From: Actinobacteria bacterium HGW-Actinobacteria-4
Lineage (GTDB): Bacteria > Actinomycetota > Actinomycetes > Actinomycetales > Demequinaceae
Assembly (NCBI GenBank): GCA_002841315.1
Contig: PHEW01000008.1
Coordinates: 60,227 to 124,226, forward strand
Reading direction: 5' to 3'
DNA length: 64,000 bases
A model generated the notes under the pieces. That model searched no databases and had not been told where the DNA came from. It was given only the letters and a program-made list of their open reading frames with translations. Both the position numbers and the translations under genes were made by a program. Shown piece after piece: positions 36,254 to 45,696 of the stretch (its first letter is position 1; the number at the start of each line of letters is the position of its first letter).

Positions 36254-37522
36254 ATGACCCCCAAGCACCGCGCCTCCACCGCTGCCGTGGTGTTCCGGCC
36301 GCGCCACAGTTCCAAGAGGCTGCGTCACACGCTTCTCCACACCTTTGTGGTCGCGATGGCGGCAACGACGGGCTTCAGCTTGGTCTACCTTCAGACCACC
36401 GTGCAACAGATTGAAGGCGCGTTCACCGTGCGCGACATCTCATCCTTGGTCGCTCCCCCGCCACCTCCGCCACCGGCGGACCCCGATGACCCGCTTGCAG
36501 GCATGGATGTCAACATCTTGATCATGGGTTCCGACGCTCGCGACGGCGAAAACGCAAGTCTGGGCGGCCTGGCGAACCTGGGCGGAATGCGCGCCGATGC
36601 CACGATGATCATGCACATCTCTGCCGACCGCAACCGCGTTGAGTTGCTCGCGATCCCACGCGACATGCGCGTCAAGATCCCCGACTGCTACACGTTCGAG
36701 GGCGAACGCATTCGCGGCTGGACCACGAAGTTCAACGTGGCGTTCGCTAACGGCGGCCGGTACGGCGACATTGCCGAGGCCGCGGCTTGCGCCGTCAACA
36801 CCGCCACGCAGTTCACCGGAATCGAGTTTGATCATTTCTTGGTGATGGACTTTGCGGGATTCCGCCACATGGTTGACGCGATTGGCGGCGTGCCCATGTG
36901 CATCCCCCAGGACGTCTACTCGCGCAAAGCAAAGTTGGACCTCAAAGCTGGACCTCAGGTGCTCGACGGGATCACCGCACTCGCCTGGGCGCGCGCCCGC
37001 ACCGGATCTGGTCTGGGCGACGGGTCCGACCTGCATCGCATCAAGCGCCAACAGGTCCTGCTCGAAGCAATGATGCGCAAGACCATCGCCATGAACTTGC
37101 TCACCGACACCGGCGCCCTCACGGGCTTCATGCGCGAGGTCGCGAACTCCCTTACACTCGACGAGCAACTGGGCGATGTAGGCTACCTGGGCGGTCTCGC
37201 ATTCAGCTTGCGAAACCTCGATACGAACAACATCTACTTCGCCACCGTCCCTTGGAAGTCCGCAGCCGACGGCACCGGGGATATCCTCCCCACGCCAGCG
37301 GCGCAGACGATGTTCGACAAGCTGGTGAGAGACCTTCCACTTGACCCCGACTACGTGCCGCCGTCCGCACCGGATCCGGCACCGTCGCCGTCGCCCACCC
37401 AGGCGCCCAAGCCGGTCAAGACCAGGCCGGGCGACCCGCTCCCGGAACCGGAGCCCGAGCCCAGCGCACCCGTGGACAGGTCCGATGAGGTCCAGGAAGA
37501 CATCTTCAGCGCCTGCACCTAG
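36254..37522 (+). CDS. LytR-CpsA-Psr family glycopolymer ligase 2
   Basis: 422 aa. Close paralogue of the preceding protein: same N-terminal helix (about 29-48), a Pro run at 68-75, NILIMGSDAR, ADRNRVELLAIPRD, VDAIGGVPMCIP, LDGITALAWARAR, GSDLHRIKRQQ. The C-terminal tail is Pro/Glu-rich. Its ribosome site AGGA overlaps the stop of the first gene, and the two lie 11 bases apart, so they form an operon that arose by tandem duplication. Convergent with purE (13-bp gap). Confidence 0.93.
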   Translation: MTPKHRASTAAVVFRPRHSSKRLRHTLLHTFVVAMAATTGFSLVYLQTTVQQIEGAFTVRDISSLVAPPPPPPPADPDDPLAGMDVNILIMGSDARDGENASLGGLANLGGMRADATMIMHISADRNRVELLAIPRDMRVKIPDCYTFEGERIRGWTTKFNVAFANGGRYGDIAEAAACAVNTATQFTGIEFDHFLVMDFAGFRHMVDAIGGVPMCIPQDVYSRKAKLDLKAGPQVLDGITALAWARARTGSGLGDGSDLHRIKRQQVLLEAMMRKTIAMNLLTDTGALTGFMREVANSLTLDEQLGDVGYLGGLAFSLRNLDTNNIYFATVPWKSAADGTGDILPTPAAQTMFDKLVRDLPLDPDYVPPSAPDPAPSPSPTQAPKPVKTRPGDPLPEPEPEPSAPVDRSDEVQEDIFSACT

Positions 37523-37535
37523 CGCGAATCCAGAG

Positions 37536-38042
37536 TTACGAGTTGCGTAGCGCTTCGCCCTTCGCGCGGGCCGCCTCGCGAAGCCCATCCTGGAAGTCCG
37601 CCATCGCCGAGCGCAACGCGGTGGCATCGTCGCCGTTGGAAGCGCCCAAGATCCGCACGGCAAGCAGCCCGGCATTGCGCGCACCCGCTATCGACACGGT
37701 GGCGACGGGCACTCCTGCTGGCATCTGGACGATGCTCAACAGCGAGTCCATGCCGTCAAGGTGCTTGAGCGGCACCGGAACGCCAATCACAGGCAGCGGC
37801 GTGACAGCAGCGAGCATGCCGGGCAGGTGTGCTGCGCCGCCAGCGCCAGCGATGATCACCCGCAACCCACGGGTCGCGGCATCCCGACCGTAAGTGATCA
37901 TGGCATCGGGCATTCGGTGTGCCGAGACCACGTCCTTCTCGTAGGCCACACCAAACTCATCGAGCGCAGTCGCGGCAGCCTCCATGACGGGCCAATCGGA
38001 GTCTGATCCCATCACGATGCCTACTACGGGTGATCCACTCAT
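37536..38042 (-). CDS. purE: N5-carboxyaminoimidazole ribonucleotide mutase
   Basis: 168 aa, class I PurE length. [16 protein letters not shown] binds the ribonucleotide phosphate, SAHRMPD carries the catalytic His, and [14 protein letters not shown] is the second signature. Converts N5-CAIR to CAIR in purine synthesis. Overlaps purK (ATGA), with which it works. Confidence 0.96.
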   Translation of the reverse strand: MSGSPVVGIVMGSDSDWPVMEAAATALDEFGVAYEKDVVSAHRMPDAMITYGRDAATRGLRVIIAGAGGAAHLPGMLAAVTPLPVIGVPVPLKHLDGMDSLLSIVQMPAGVPVATVSIAGARNAGLLAVRILGASNGDDATALRSAMADFQDGLREAARAKGEALRNS

Positions 38043-39184
38043 GCCGCACCTCCGCCTCTCACGATAGCGGCAGCGGCGTGCGCGCGTGCCTGAACATCCT
38101 CGAGGTCCGCTCCCATCACGGTGACGTGTCCCACCTTGCGGCCGGGGCGTACCTCTTTACCGTAGAGGTGAACCTTGGCATCCGGGTCAGTGACGTCAGC
38201 AAGCGCGCTCTCAAGCTGCTCACGTTCGCCCCCCAAGACGTTGGCCATGACCGTCCATGGCGACAGCGCAGTGGTCGCACCCAAGGGCAGGTCGAGCACC
38301 GCACGTAAGTGCTGCTCAAACTGGCTTGTGACGCACCCGTCAATGGTCCAGTGGCCCGAATTATGCGGCCGCATCGCAAGCTCGTTGACGACCAGGCGCT
38401 CGCCTACTTGGAACAGCTCGACCGCGAGCACTCCCACCACGTCGAGCTTGGCCGCAATGGTCGCAGCGATGGTCCACGCCTCGCGCTCGAGTAGCGCTGA
38501 GGCCCGCGGTGCGGGAGCGGTCACTACCGCACACACGCCATCAACCTGGAGCGACTCCACCAGCCGCCACGGCACCACCTCCCCAGCGGGCCTTCGCGCC
38601 ACCTGAATAGCCAGCTCTCGGGAGAACGGCACCTTCTCCTCAATCAGCACCCGCGGGCCGCCATTGGCGGCGGCGTCCAGCCACTGCGCAGCCTGGGCGG
38701 CATCGGAGATCACGCGCACACCCTTGCCGTCGTAGCCGCCGCGGGCCGTCTTCAAGACGCCCACACCGTCATGAGAGGACAGGAAGTGACGCACATCCTC
38801 CACGCTCGTGACGATCCGCCATGACGGGTTGGGTAACCCCAAGGTGTCCATCCGTGTGCGCATCTCGATCTTGTCTTGGGCATACACCAACGCGCCGATG
38901 CCAGGCCTGGTTGGCACTCCAGCAGCCTCGCACGCGTCAAAGACGTCACGCGGGATGTGCTCGTGCTCCCAGGTCACGACAGCGGGGCGAGGCTCGGCAA
39001 GCAAGGCCGCAATAGCATCGGCGTTACCCGGAAGCCCCACCACCGTCTGGTGAGCCGCGAGCGCAGCGGATGCCGTGGGCGACTCGACCAGGACGCGCAA
39101 GGTGATCCCCAGCGCGGTGGCCGCCGGCGCCATCATGCGGGCCAGCTGGCCGCCACCCACCACGGCAACAATCGGAGACGTCAT
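38039..39184 (-). CDS. purK: N5-carboxyaminoimidazole ribonucleotide synthase
   Basis: 381 aa, ATP-grasp enzyme. [18 protein letters not shown] opens the protein; [16 protein letters not shown] is the ATP loop; [30 protein letters not shown] is the conserved C-terminal ATP-grasp block. It makes N5-CAIR from AIR, ATP and bicarbonate for PurE. Starts head to head with the gtrA-like gene 33 bp away, so promoters overlap; CTACCGGCGGTAG in that gap is a small palindrome. Confidence 0.96.
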   Translation of the reverse strand: MTSPIVAVVGGGQLARMMAPAATALGITLRVLVESPTASAALAAHQTVVGLPGNADAIAALLAEPRPAVVTWEHEHIPRDVFDACEAAGVPTRPGIGALVYAQDKIEMRTRMDTLGLPNPSWRIVTSVEDVRHFLSSHDGVGVLKTARGGYDGKGVRVISDAAQAAQWLDAAANGGPRVLIEEKVPFSRELAIQVARRPAGEVVPWRLVESLQVDGVCAVVTAPAPRASALLEREAWTIAATIAAKLDVVGVLAVELFQVGERLVVNELAMRPHNSGHWTIDGCVTSQFEQHLRAVLDLPLGATTALSPWTVMANVLGGEREQLESALADVTDPDAKVHLYGKEVRPGRKVGHVTVMGADLEDVQARAHAAAAIVRGGGAA

Positions 39185-39217
39185 GGGTACAACCTACCGG
39201 CGGTAGGCTCTGAAGCC

Positions 39218-39685
39218 GTGAGCATCATCCAATGGTTTCGAGACCGCGCGCAAGAACTCGGCAAGTTCGGCACCGTGGGCGTGGCTGGCGTGTTTGTGGA
39301 CGCCGGAACGTTCAACTTGTTGCTGCTGGGGCCCCTCGCTGCGGAAAGCAAGGTGATCACAGCGAAGGTCATCGCCACTGGCGTTGCCATCGTGTTTGCC
39401 TGGGTGTCACATCGACTGTGGACGTTCAGCGACAGGCGCTCCCTGCACCCGGTACGCGAGTTCCTCATCTTTGGGGCAGTCAACGGGATTGCGCTGGTCA
39501 TCCAAGCAGGGGTGCTGGCGATCTCCCACTACGTGTTGGGCTTCACAAGCCCGCTCGCAGACAACATCGCCGCCTACGCCGTTGGGCTGCCGCTAGGGAC
39601 CATTGCGCGTTACGCCGGATACCGCATGTTCGTGTTTACCGGCGTGACCGCTTCTGAGCCCGTCCGTGAGGAACCACCGACGTAA
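39218..39685 (+). CDS. GtrA-family membrane protein
   Basis: 155 aa from GTG 39218 right after the divergent purK start; the upstream frame is a shadow of purK. Four membrane helices: FGTVGVAGVFVDAGTFNLLL, ITAKVIATGVAIVFAWVSHR, EFLIFGAVNGIALVIQAGVLAI and the C-terminal helix. WTF in HRLWTFSDR is typical of GtrA, proposed to flip lipid-linked glucose or arabinose. Its last 50 bases overlap the 3' end of the opposing kinase gene. Confidence 0.9.
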   Translation: MSIIQWFRDRAQELGKFGTVGVAGVFVDAGTFNLLLLGPLAAESKVITAKVIATGVAIVFAWVSHRLWTFSDRRSLHPVREFLIFGAVNGIALVIQAGVLAISHYVLGFTSPLADNIAAYAVGLPLGTIARYAGYRMFVFTGVTASEPVREEPPT

Positions 39686-40940
39686 GGTCCACCATGCGGG
39701 GCACCCCCTGCAAGAAGATCGCAAAAGCTGCGGGCACCCGCTGCGACAGTTCGAGGCGGCCGCCGTCTGCGGTCACGAGGTCCCGCGCGAGCGCGAGACC
39801 CAAGCCGGTGCCCTTGCCGCCCGTGACTTCACGTTCAAAGATCCGCGGTGCCAGCTCCTCCGGCACTCCGGCACCGTCATCACGCACCTCAATCACAATG
39901 GCGTGATTGGCCCCCGATTCCCGGGCGGATACCACCGTGGTGCCGTCGCCATGCTTGAGCGAGTTCTCGATAAGCGTGGCGAGCACCTGCGCGAGGCCTC
40001 CGGGCGTCGCGAACACGGTGGCATCAGTGTCATTGATGACCAGTCTGCGACCCGCCTTCACGAAGGTTGCTGCCCACTCCTCGCGCTGCTGATCGAACAC
40101 CTCGTCCAACATCACCAGCTCCGTACCGGCGCCCAGCGCGCGGCGGGAGCGGCCCAGCAGGTCATCGACCACGCCCACCAGCCGCTCGACCTGCTCAAGC
40201 GACGCTTCGGCCTCGGACCGCACCTCGCCCTGCGTGGACGTCGAGGCGATCTCTTCCAAGCGCATCGAGAGCGCAGTAAGCGGAGTACGTAACTGGTGCG
40301 AGGCATCGGCCGCGAACTGGCGCTCTGCCGCGAGCCGGGCACCCATGCGGTCAGCAGACCTCGCGAGCTCTTCCGCCACCAAGTCGATCTCTTCCACGCC
40401 GCTCTTCTTGAGCGACGGGCGGACCTGACCCGCGCCGAGGAGTTCGGCGCTCGCAGCCAGGTACACCAACGGTGCTGACAGCCGGTTGGCCTGCCACGTG
40501 GCCATGAGCATCCCCGCGATCACCGCGAACACTCCCACCGAGAACACGATGCCCACGGCGCGCGCCGCTTCCCAAAACACGTCCCACCACGCGATGTACA
40601 TGAGCACAATCAAGCCAGAGTCGGTCACATGGGAGTCGCTGATGGCGGGAGAAGGCTCCACTCCCGCTTCGAACTTGGTCTGGTCAGGGAACGTGACCGA
40701 GATATAGGTGGGCGAGCCAGGGCGACCGCTCAGGTAGGCACCCAAGGTCTCGTTGGTGATGTCCTCGCCCGCTAGATACCGGACGTCAAGCGTGCGGGCC
40801 GCCGTGGCAGTGCGCAAGTCAAGGTCGCGTTCAGCGTCGCTGCGAACCAGTTGCGCCGCGAGCACGGCTAGTGGAATACCCAGGAGCACCACCGCGACGG
40901 CAAGCGCCGAGATCGTGGCCTGCAGCACGCGACGGCGCAC
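39636..40940 (-). CDS. Sensor histidine kinase
   Basis: 434 aa from GTG 40940, eight bases after the stop of its response regulator; the 34-codon upstream extension overlaps that gene and is rejected. Helices about 8-30 and 128-148, HAMP about 150-205, HisKA box FAADASHQLRTPLTAL with His215, then ATPase motifs ENSLKHG, DDGAGVPEE and GKGTGLGLALA. The external loop is about 90 residues. Signal unknown. Its C-terminus overlaps the gtrA-like gene by 50 bp. Confidence 0.92.
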   Translation of the reverse strand: MRRRVLQATISALAVAVVLLGIPLAVLAAQLVRSDAERDLDLRTATAARTLDVRYLAGEDITNETLGAYLSGRPGSPTYISVTFPDQTKFEAGVEPSPAISDSHVTDSGLIVLMYIAWWDVFWEAARAVGIVFSVGVFAVIAGMLMATWQANRLSAPLVYLAASAELLGAGQVRPSLKKSGVEEIDLVAEELARSADRMGARLAAERQFAADASHQLRTPLTALSMRLEEIASTSTQGEVRSEAEASLEQVERLVGVVDDLLGRSRRALGAGTELVMLDEVFDQQREEWAATFVKAGRRLVINDTDATVFATPGGLAQVLATLIENSLKHGDGTTVVSARESGANHAIVIEVRDDGAGVPEELAPRIFEREVTGGKGTGLGLALARDLVTADGGRLELSQRVPAAFAIFLQGVPRMVDLTSVVPHGRAQKRSRR

Positions 40941-40948
40941 GAAGACCC

Positions 40949-41626
40949 CTAGTTGTCGTTCTCGAAGCGGAAGCCCATACCGCGAACTGTCGTGATGAAG
41001 CGCGGGTTGGTGGCGTCGTCGCCCAACTTGCGGCGCAACCATGACACGTGCATGTCGAGAGTCTTCGAGGGCGCGCCGGGGTCAGCAGCCCACACTTCAT
41101 GCATGAGCGTGTCACGTGACACCACGGAGCCAGCGTTGGCAACGAGCACGTGCAAGAGGTCGAACTCTTTGCCGCTGAGTTGGATTTCTTTGTCATCGAG
41201 GAATGCGCGGTGAGCCGCAACGTCCACGCGCACGCCACCCACCGAGACATCGGCAGCGCCCTCATCGCTGGAGCGCCTCCGGAGCAACGCCCGGACACGG
41301 GCAAGAAGCTCCGCGAGACGGAAAGGCTTAGTGACGTAATCATCGGCGCCGGCATCGAGCCCCACCACCAGGTCGACCTCGTCGGCGCGAGCCGTGAGCA
41401 TCAGAATGGGTACTTGCAGCCCCTTGTCACGGATTCGGCGGGCAACATCCACGCCATCGATATCAGGCAGTCCCAGGTCCAAGATCACCAGATCGGCAGT
41501 GTCAGCGGCATCAACTCCGCCAGCGCCGCTACCGTGCCACTCCACGTCATACCCCTCGCGACTCAAAGCCCGGGTCAAGGGTTCTGAAATGGTGGGGTCA
41601 TCTTCGACCAAGACTATTCTCGTCAT
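40949..41626 (-). CDS. OmpR/PhoB-family response regulator
   Basis: 225 aa. Acidic residues EDD at 8-10, phospho-acceptor Asp50 in LVILDLGLPD, KPFRLAEL, and a C-terminal winged helix with KTLDMHVSWLRRKLGDDATNPRFITTVRGMGFRFE. First gene of a two-gene operon with the sensor kinase. Target genes unknown. Divergent from the 709-aa membrane protein. Confidence 0.94.
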   Translation of the reverse strand: MTRIVLVEDDPTISEPLTRALSREGYDVEWHGSGAGGVDAADTADLVILDLGLPDIDGVDVARRIRDKGLQVPILMLTARADEVDLVVGLDAGADDYVTKPFRLAELLARVRALLRRRSSDEGAADVSVGGVRVDVAAHRAFLDDKEIQLSGKEFDLLHVLVANAGSVVSRDTLMHEVWAADPGAPSKTLDMHVSWLRRKLGDDATNPRFITTVRGMGFRFENDN

Positions 41627-41731
41627 GTGGCAACGATACTCGCGCCCTGAGACATTGCAACACCTGGCACTAGTACCCGCTCGCGCCCACCCTCGACCGT
41701 GTCCCGCTCCGCCCGGCTAGGCTAGGGCACC

Positions 41732-43861
41732 GTGACCACTACCCTGACGCGGCCCACCAGCGCACTCCGTAGAGCGTTGCCGCGAGCGCTTGTTGCCGCC
41801 CCAGAACGGGTGCTCCTCATCACAGTAGCGCTCGCCGTCGCGGCAGGTGTCATGGTGAGCCTTGGCCTGCACGAGCCGTGGACGGTGCTGCCACTCGCAG
41901 CCCTGATTACCTCCGCTGGTTGGCACGTTCTCGCCCCGCCAGCCGCCGTGCACCGAGCCACCGTCATGGGTGCCGCGCTGCTCTTAGCGGGCGTGCTGCT
42001 GTGGGCGGTCGTCAACGTCGCCATGGCATCTGAGTACCTCATCGTGCTCCGCGACCCGGGGTTCCTGACCTTGTCAGGCATGTGGCTCGTCGACCACCCC
42101 CACACAGACATCCCCGCGCTGGGCGCTATCCAAGCCGCCCAGCTTCAAGCCAACATGCTGGCCGACGCTTCGCAGGCGTGGAACGTGCGTGGTGACATGG
42201 TGCAGCCGCAAGGGGCCAAAATGCTACCTGCGACCCTCGCGATTGGCGGTTGGGTAGCAGGAGACACAGGTGTGCTCGCCGCGAACGTTGTCATCGGTGC
42301 GGTCGTGATCATCGCGATGTATGTGCTCGCCCACCGGTTCCTGGGCCCTCTCGCTGCCCTGGTGCCGGCATTCGTGCTCGGTCTCACCGTGGCGCACATT
42401 GGACTGTCCCGGTCCGGGTATTCGGAACCCCTGACAGCACTGTTGGTGCTTGCCGGCGTGGCGTGGGGTTGGCGCGGCGTTACCGACCACCGGCTGGGGC
42501 CACTCATTGCTGCGGCGATCGCGAGCGGCGCGACCACCTTCATCCGCATCGATGGCGCCTCGTTTGCGGTAGGTGCGCTGGCGGGCGTGGTGGTCGCACT
42601 CGCGCTCAGCGCCCACGACGCCGCGTGGCGCACTCGCGCCGCACTGGCCTTCACCGGCGTGCAGGCGCTCACGCTTGCCGCCGGGTACGCGTCGCTGTGG
42701 AGGTGGAGTGAGGAGTACATGGTGCGGCTGTTCAGCGAGTTCCAGTCGCTCGCTACGGTCTACGGCGCGGGTGCCCTGGTGCTCACGGCCTGGGTCCTCA
42801 CGTGGCACGTGCGCGGGCGCCGTGGGCTCGCAGCGGATTGGATGCGAACCACGGTCAACAGCGTGGGACATCGCGGCGCGGTTCTCGCAGCCGGAGCGGT
42901 CATCGCGATGCTCGCGGTGCTCGCGTCCCGACCGTGGTGGACCACCGTGCGCCGGGGCGACGACACCTCGCACAAGCGGTTCACCAACGAGGTAGTCGAG
43001 AGCTTTCAGCGCCTCCAAGGACTGCCGATCGATCCCCAACGCACGTACGCCGAACACACCGTGACGTGGCTCAGCTACTACCTGACCTGGCCTCTGGTGG
43101 TGCTGGGCATCATCGGCTTTGGGCTCATCACTTACCGCATGCTGCGCGGAGATCGGGGCTGGGCGGTGTTCCTGGGTGCCATCCTTGCCCCCACCTTGCT
43201 CTACTTGTGGCGGCCGGCGATCGTCCCCGATCAGCTCTGGGCAATCCGCCGCTTCGAACCCGCCACGCTACCCGGCTTCGCCTTGGCGGCGGCCGTTGCG
43301 GCGTGGTGGCTGCTGGGAATGCTGCGAAGCCGGTGGAACCGGGCCGAAGCCGCGCGCGTCGTGGCCGCCGCCATGATCATGGCACCTGTCACCGGATGGT
43401 TGAGCATCGTGCCCGACGACCGCTTCCCTCTTGGGACGGCCACGCCGGTGACGTCGCGCGAGATGGCGGGGGCGCGAGACCAATTGACGGATCTGTGCGC
43501 CGTGATCGACGGCAGGCCCGTAGTGCTGTGGGGCGACTCCTCACACTTTGGGTCCATCCGCGTCATGTGCGACGTTCCTGTGGTGCTCGCGCTTGAGGAA
43601 CCCACGCCCCAGACCCTGCTGGGCATGGCTGACGTATGGGGCGAGGCGCCGGTGGTGCTCACTCGCAAGCGTCACTCGATCACGTGGACCACGCTCCCCC
43701 AGAGGCCCTCGGTCGAATCCGAGGTAGTGCACGCGAACTACTCATTGCAGCGCATCCCCCGCAGTTACATTCAGCGCAGTTACGAGTGGTATGCGGGACT
43801 CGTGACGGACACGGGCGAACTTGAACCGCTCTACCCCACCACAGCATCGGCCGAATCGTAA
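41732..43861 (+). CDS. Polytopic GT-C-like membrane protein
   Basis: 709 aa from GTG. About 12-13 membrane helices over residues 25-570 and a C-terminal soluble external domain (about 580-709). The long first external loop, from SEYLIVLRDPGFLTLSGMWLVDHPHTDIP, carries acidic residues as in GT-C glycosyltransferases that use lipid-phosphate sugars. TLAIGGWVAGDTGVLAAN and SRSGYSEPLTALLVL resemble dolichyl-phosphate-mannose-type enzymes. Substrate unproven. The next rightward gene is a GH5 enzyme; three inverted repeats lie between. Confidence 0.75.
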   Translation: MTTTLTRPTSALRRALPRALVAAPERVLLITVALAVAAGVMVSLGLHEPWTVLPLAALITSAGWHVLAPPAAVHRATVMGAALLLAGVLLWAVVNVAMASEYLIVLRDPGFLTLSGMWLVDHPHTDIPALGAIQAAQLQANMLADASQAWNVRGDMVQPQGAKMLPATLAIGGWVAGDTGVLAANVVIGAVVIIAMYVLAHRFLGPLAALVPAFVLGLTVAHIGLSRSGYSEPLTALLVLAGVAWGWRGVTDHRLGPLIAAAIASGATTFIRIDGASFAVGALAGVVVALALSAHDAAWRTRAALAFTGVQALTLAAGYASLWRWSEEYMVRLFSEFQSLATVYGAGALVLTAWVLTWHVRGRRGLAADWMRTTVNSVGHRGAVLAAGAVIAMLAVLASRPWWTTVRRGDDTSHKRFTNEVVESFQRLQGLPIDPQRTYAEHTVTWLSYYLTWPLVVLGIIGFGLITYRMLRGDRGWAVFLGAILAPTLLYLWRPAIVPDQLWAIRRFEPATLPGFALAAAVAAWWLLGMLRSRWNRAEAARVVAAAMIMAPVTGWLSIVPDDRFPLGTATPVTSREMAGARDQLTDLCAVIDGRPVVLWGDSSHFGSIRVMCDVPVVLALEEPTPQTLLGMADVWGEAPVVLTRKRHSITWTTLPQRPSVESEVVHANYSLQRIPRSYIQRSYEWYAGLVTDTGELEPLYPTTASAES

Positions 43862-43905
43862 CGATTCGACCACAGCCCGCTCAGGGCTACCCCTGCACCA
43901 GGGGT
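43852..43905. terminator. Cluster of three inverted repeats after the GT-C-like gene
   Basis: CGAATCGT / ACGATTCG (43852-43868) contains the stop codon; AGCCC / GGGCT (43874-43888) and ACCCCT / AGGGGT (43889-43905) follow directly. There is no T-run after the last stem, so this is only a probable 3'-end structure. It could also lie in the leader of the GH5 gene. Confidence 0.45.
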
Positions 43906-43973
43906 CTTGCGTACACTGACAGCACACCGACACCGTGGCCGGCTTGCCGTTGCCACCCCAACGGAGGACAGTC

Positions 43974-45602
43974 ATGTCTCAGACCACCCAAGCCAAGCGC
44001 CAGCGCGCCGTGGGTGCAGGCCTCATCGTGGCCGCACTTGTGATCGTCGCTACCGCAATCGGATACAGCATTGCGCGCGGCCCCAACTCCAGCGTGCCGG
44101 AAGGCTTCGTCTACGCCGAAGGTGCAGAGTTCATGCTCGACGGCGAACCGTTCTACTACGCCGGGGCGAACGCCTACACCCTCATGCTGGAGTCCGACGC
44201 GGCGGTGGACATGTACATGCGCACCTTCGCAGAGTCGAACTTGGTCGTAGCACGCGCGTGGGCGTTCAACGACATGGGTAACCGTGCGGACAACCCGGCC
44301 GACGCCACCCCGCCCTCCGGCGTTCACTTCCAATACTGGGACCACGAAGCCGGCGCTCCGGCCTACAACACCGGATCCGATGGGCTCGAGCGGCTTGACT
44401 ACATGATCCATTCCGCGAACGAGCACAGCGTGAAGCTTGTGTTGCCGCTCGTGAACAACTGGACCACCTTTGGTGGCACCGACCAATATGTGCAATGGGC
44501 TGGCGGCCAGTACCACGACGACTTCTTCACCGACCCCCAGATCAAGCAGTGGTACAAGAACTGGGTGCAGACGGTTCTTGAACGCGAGAACACTTACTCG
44601 GGAGTGAAGTACAAAGACGACCCCGCGATCATGGCGTGGGAACTCGGCAACGAACTGCGCTGCGCCGGAGCTCTCCCGGCCAGCGACGCGTGCCACAGCG
44701 ACATCTTTGTGGAATGGGCCGAAGAAATGTCGACGTATGTGCGGTCCATCGACCCCCACCACCTGATCGGCTTTGGCGGCGAAGGCTTCCTCTGCACCGA
44801 CCCCGGCGGCCCCAGCACACTGACCAACTGTGAAGAAAGCGCGGACCCGGTGGCTCTGCTGGCACTCGACAACATTGATATGAACGGCATCCACCTCTAC
44901 CCCAACCACTGGCACCCCACCGACCCCACGGATGACTGGGAAGACTGGGGCGTGTGGTGGCTCGAACAGCACGGCCAGATCGCCAATGACGCCAACAAGC
45001 CCTATTTCATTGGCGAGTACGGCTGGCTTGACCTGGGCGAGCGCACCGCCGTCTTTGATCGCTGGTTACAGGCGTTCCACGACGCTGGCGGCGACGGTTC
45101 GCACTTCTGGCTCATGCAACCCGCCGTGTCGATCGCAGCGCCGGCCGACGGCTTTGGGTTCACGCAACGTTGCCCCGGGTCCGCTTGCGACCTGGTAGGC
45201 AACTGGACGCGCTACCTCAACGAGGGCAAGGACTGGAACATCTTCGCGCCTATCGCGGTCACCGACTTTGCCGCCAGCACCATCGACGGCACCGTGACGG
45301 TTGATGTGCTCGCCAACGACAAACTCTATGGCGACGCCACGTGGGACCTCGCAACACTGGACCTAGATCCGGAGACGCCAGGCATCCAGACTGAACTGGT
45401 CACTTCACGCGGAACCTTCAGTGTGGTGAACGGTCAGATCATGTTCGTCTCTGACCCTTCCGAGACCGGCACCGCACGCGTCGAGTACGCGGTCACCGAT
45501 AGCCGCGGCAACTCGACCAGGCCAGCGCGTCTCGCGGTGACGCGGGTCGACAACGCAGAAGAACTCGAGGAGATCCTCGCCGAGGCGGAGGCGACCGACT
45601 AG
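43974..45602 (+). CDS. Membrane-anchored GH5-type beta-mannanase-like enzyme with Ig-like tail
   Basis: 542 aa from ATG with GGAGG six bases upstream. Cytoplasmic N-terminus, one helix (13-34), no signal cleavage site obvious, so probably anchored outside. TIM-barrel glycoside hydrolase of clan A, closest to GH5 mannanases: acid/base Glu227 in WELGNE and nucleophile Glu348 in IGEYG, plus HLYPNHW and WLMQP. A C-terminal domain (about 450-530) has VDVLANDKLYG and TARVEYAVTDSRGNSTRPA, typical of Ig/cadherin-like or CshA-type modules. Substrate (mannan or an own-wall glycan) not proven. Confidence 0.85.
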   Translation: MSQTTQAKRQRAVGAGLIVAALVIVATAIGYSIARGPNSSVPEGFVYAEGAEFMLDGEPFYYAGANAYTLMLESDAAVDMYMRTFAESNLVVARAWAFNDMGNRADNPADATPPSGVHFQYWDHEAGAPAYNTGSDGLERLDYMIHSANEHSVKLVLPLVNNWTTFGGTDQYVQWAGGQYHDDFFTDPQIKQWYKNWVQTVLERENTYSGVKYKDDPAIMAWELGNELRCAGALPASDACHSDIFVEWAEEMSTYVRSIDPHHLIGFGGEGFLCTDPGGPSTLTNCEESADPVALLALDNIDMNGIHLYPNHWHPTDPTDDWEDWGVWWLEQHGQIANDANKPYFIGEYGWLDLGERTAVFDRWLQAFHDAGGDGSHFWLMQPAVSIAAPADGFGFTQRCPGSACDLVGNWTRYLNEGKDWNIFAPIAVTDFAASTIDGTVTVDVLANDKLYGDATWDLATLDLDPETPGIQTELVTSRGTFSVVNGQIMFVSDPSETGTARVEYAVTDSRGNSTRPARLAVTRVDNAEELEEILAEAEATD

Positions 45603-45658
45603 GCGCACTGGGGTGACGCACCAAACGCGGATGCGGTTCTCCACAGATTGAGCGTGCG

Positions 45659-45689
45659 GCGTGGCGCGACCCTCTCGGGCGCGCCACGC
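45659..45689. repeat. Perfect 10-bp stem-loop between the GH5 and FHA genes
   Basis: GCGTGGCGCG (45659-45668) pairs exactly with CGCGCCACGC (45680-45689), loop 11 nt. It follows the GH5 stop by 56 bases and ends eight bases before the FHA gene start. No T-run follows. It could end the GH5 transcript or sit in the FHA leader; it argues against using the GTG at 45661 as the FHA start. Confidence 0.6.
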
Positions 45690-45696
45690 TGGTGCG

